Below are positions 63,831-64,000 of a stretch of 64,000 nucleotides of DNA, one piece after another; the first letter of the stretch is position 1; each line of letters begins with the position of its first letter. Under the pieces are notes generated by a model. It had not been told where the DNA came from and did not search any database. It saw only the letters and a program-made list of their open reading frames with translations. The translations under genes were made by a program, and so were the position numbers. The stretch is from Hermodice carunculata (Eukaryota > Annelida > Polychaeta > Eunicida > Amphinomidae), in assembly GCA_964020975.1 (NCBI GenBank), contig OZ026619.1, positions 96,146,804 to 96,210,803 on the forward strand, given 5' to 3'.

Positions 63831-64000
63831 AAAGTTTGACATATTTTTGGATATCTTGTTTAGTTTAGGAAATACAGCTATGTAAAGTTGAAAAAATCCT
63901 GCTTTCTGGTGTTTTTCTTTTGACAAGGTAGATTTTTCAACGTTTTGCAGAGCAATATTTCATAAATTAAACAAGATATCCAAAGAATATGGCAAACTTT
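63831..64000. mobile_element. Long-TIR foldback element at the window edge
   Basis: Left arm aaagtttgacatatttttgg then atatcttgtttagtttagga is matched in reverse complement by the last 70 bases of the window (atatccaaagaatatggcaa then acttt). Arms are about 70 bp and imperfect. The right terminus may extend past the window. Confidence 0.8.

Overview
The window reads as a piece of a large, repeat-rich animal nuclear genome. It has long GT-AG introns, AT-rich non-coding DNA, many microsatellites and several classes of metazoan transposable element. The only host gene I can establish is a lipoxygenase on the + strand. Fourteen exons between 22,648 and 60,347 join without a frame break into 510 codons plus a stop. 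They cover essentially the whole catalytic domain, from just after the PLAT domain to the C-terminal isoleucine. All five expected iron ligands are present. The PLAT domain and first exons are not visible. The style of the protein and of the repeats suggests a marine invertebrate (amphioxus, hemichordate, mollusc or brachiopod grade), but the sequence alone does not settle the phylum.

Layout. 1-22.6 kb is upstream DNA or 5' intron. It is dominated by a roughly 1.65-kb interspersed repeat family with hairpins at both ends, plus a Penelope-like retroelement (about 10.7-13.0 kb) split by a 5'-truncated LINE. 22.6-23.9 kb holds the first two recognised exons. 23.9-39.4 kb is one 15.5-kb intron with a cluster of short TIR elements, a 26-bp and a 31-bp minisatellite, and an antisense DIRS-like retrotransposon fossil (about 34.2-37.4 kb). 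39.4-60.35 kb carries the remaining twelve exons. 60.35-64 kb is 3' UTR and downstream DNA ending in a long-TIR element.

Most interesting non-genic features. (1) A complete type I hammerhead ribozyme at 40,107-40,145 lies near the 3' end of a 577-bp insertion flanked by a perfect 15-bp direct repeat. A TATA-like box and a TGACGTCA site sit just upstream of it. (2) The dominant repeat family has a 5' hairpin, a GTCCGTCC-rich leader, a 515-bp internal module and a 3' hairpin followed by TCTTGTT. One 1,653-bp copy sits inside an older copy, so the empty site can be read off: there is no target duplication beyond possible T bases. This fits a Helitron/Helentron-like rolling-circle mode. At least two other sequence families seem to use the same end architecture.

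The repeats and the gene have no evident functional link. The repeats occupy introns and flanks, and no exon is disrupted.
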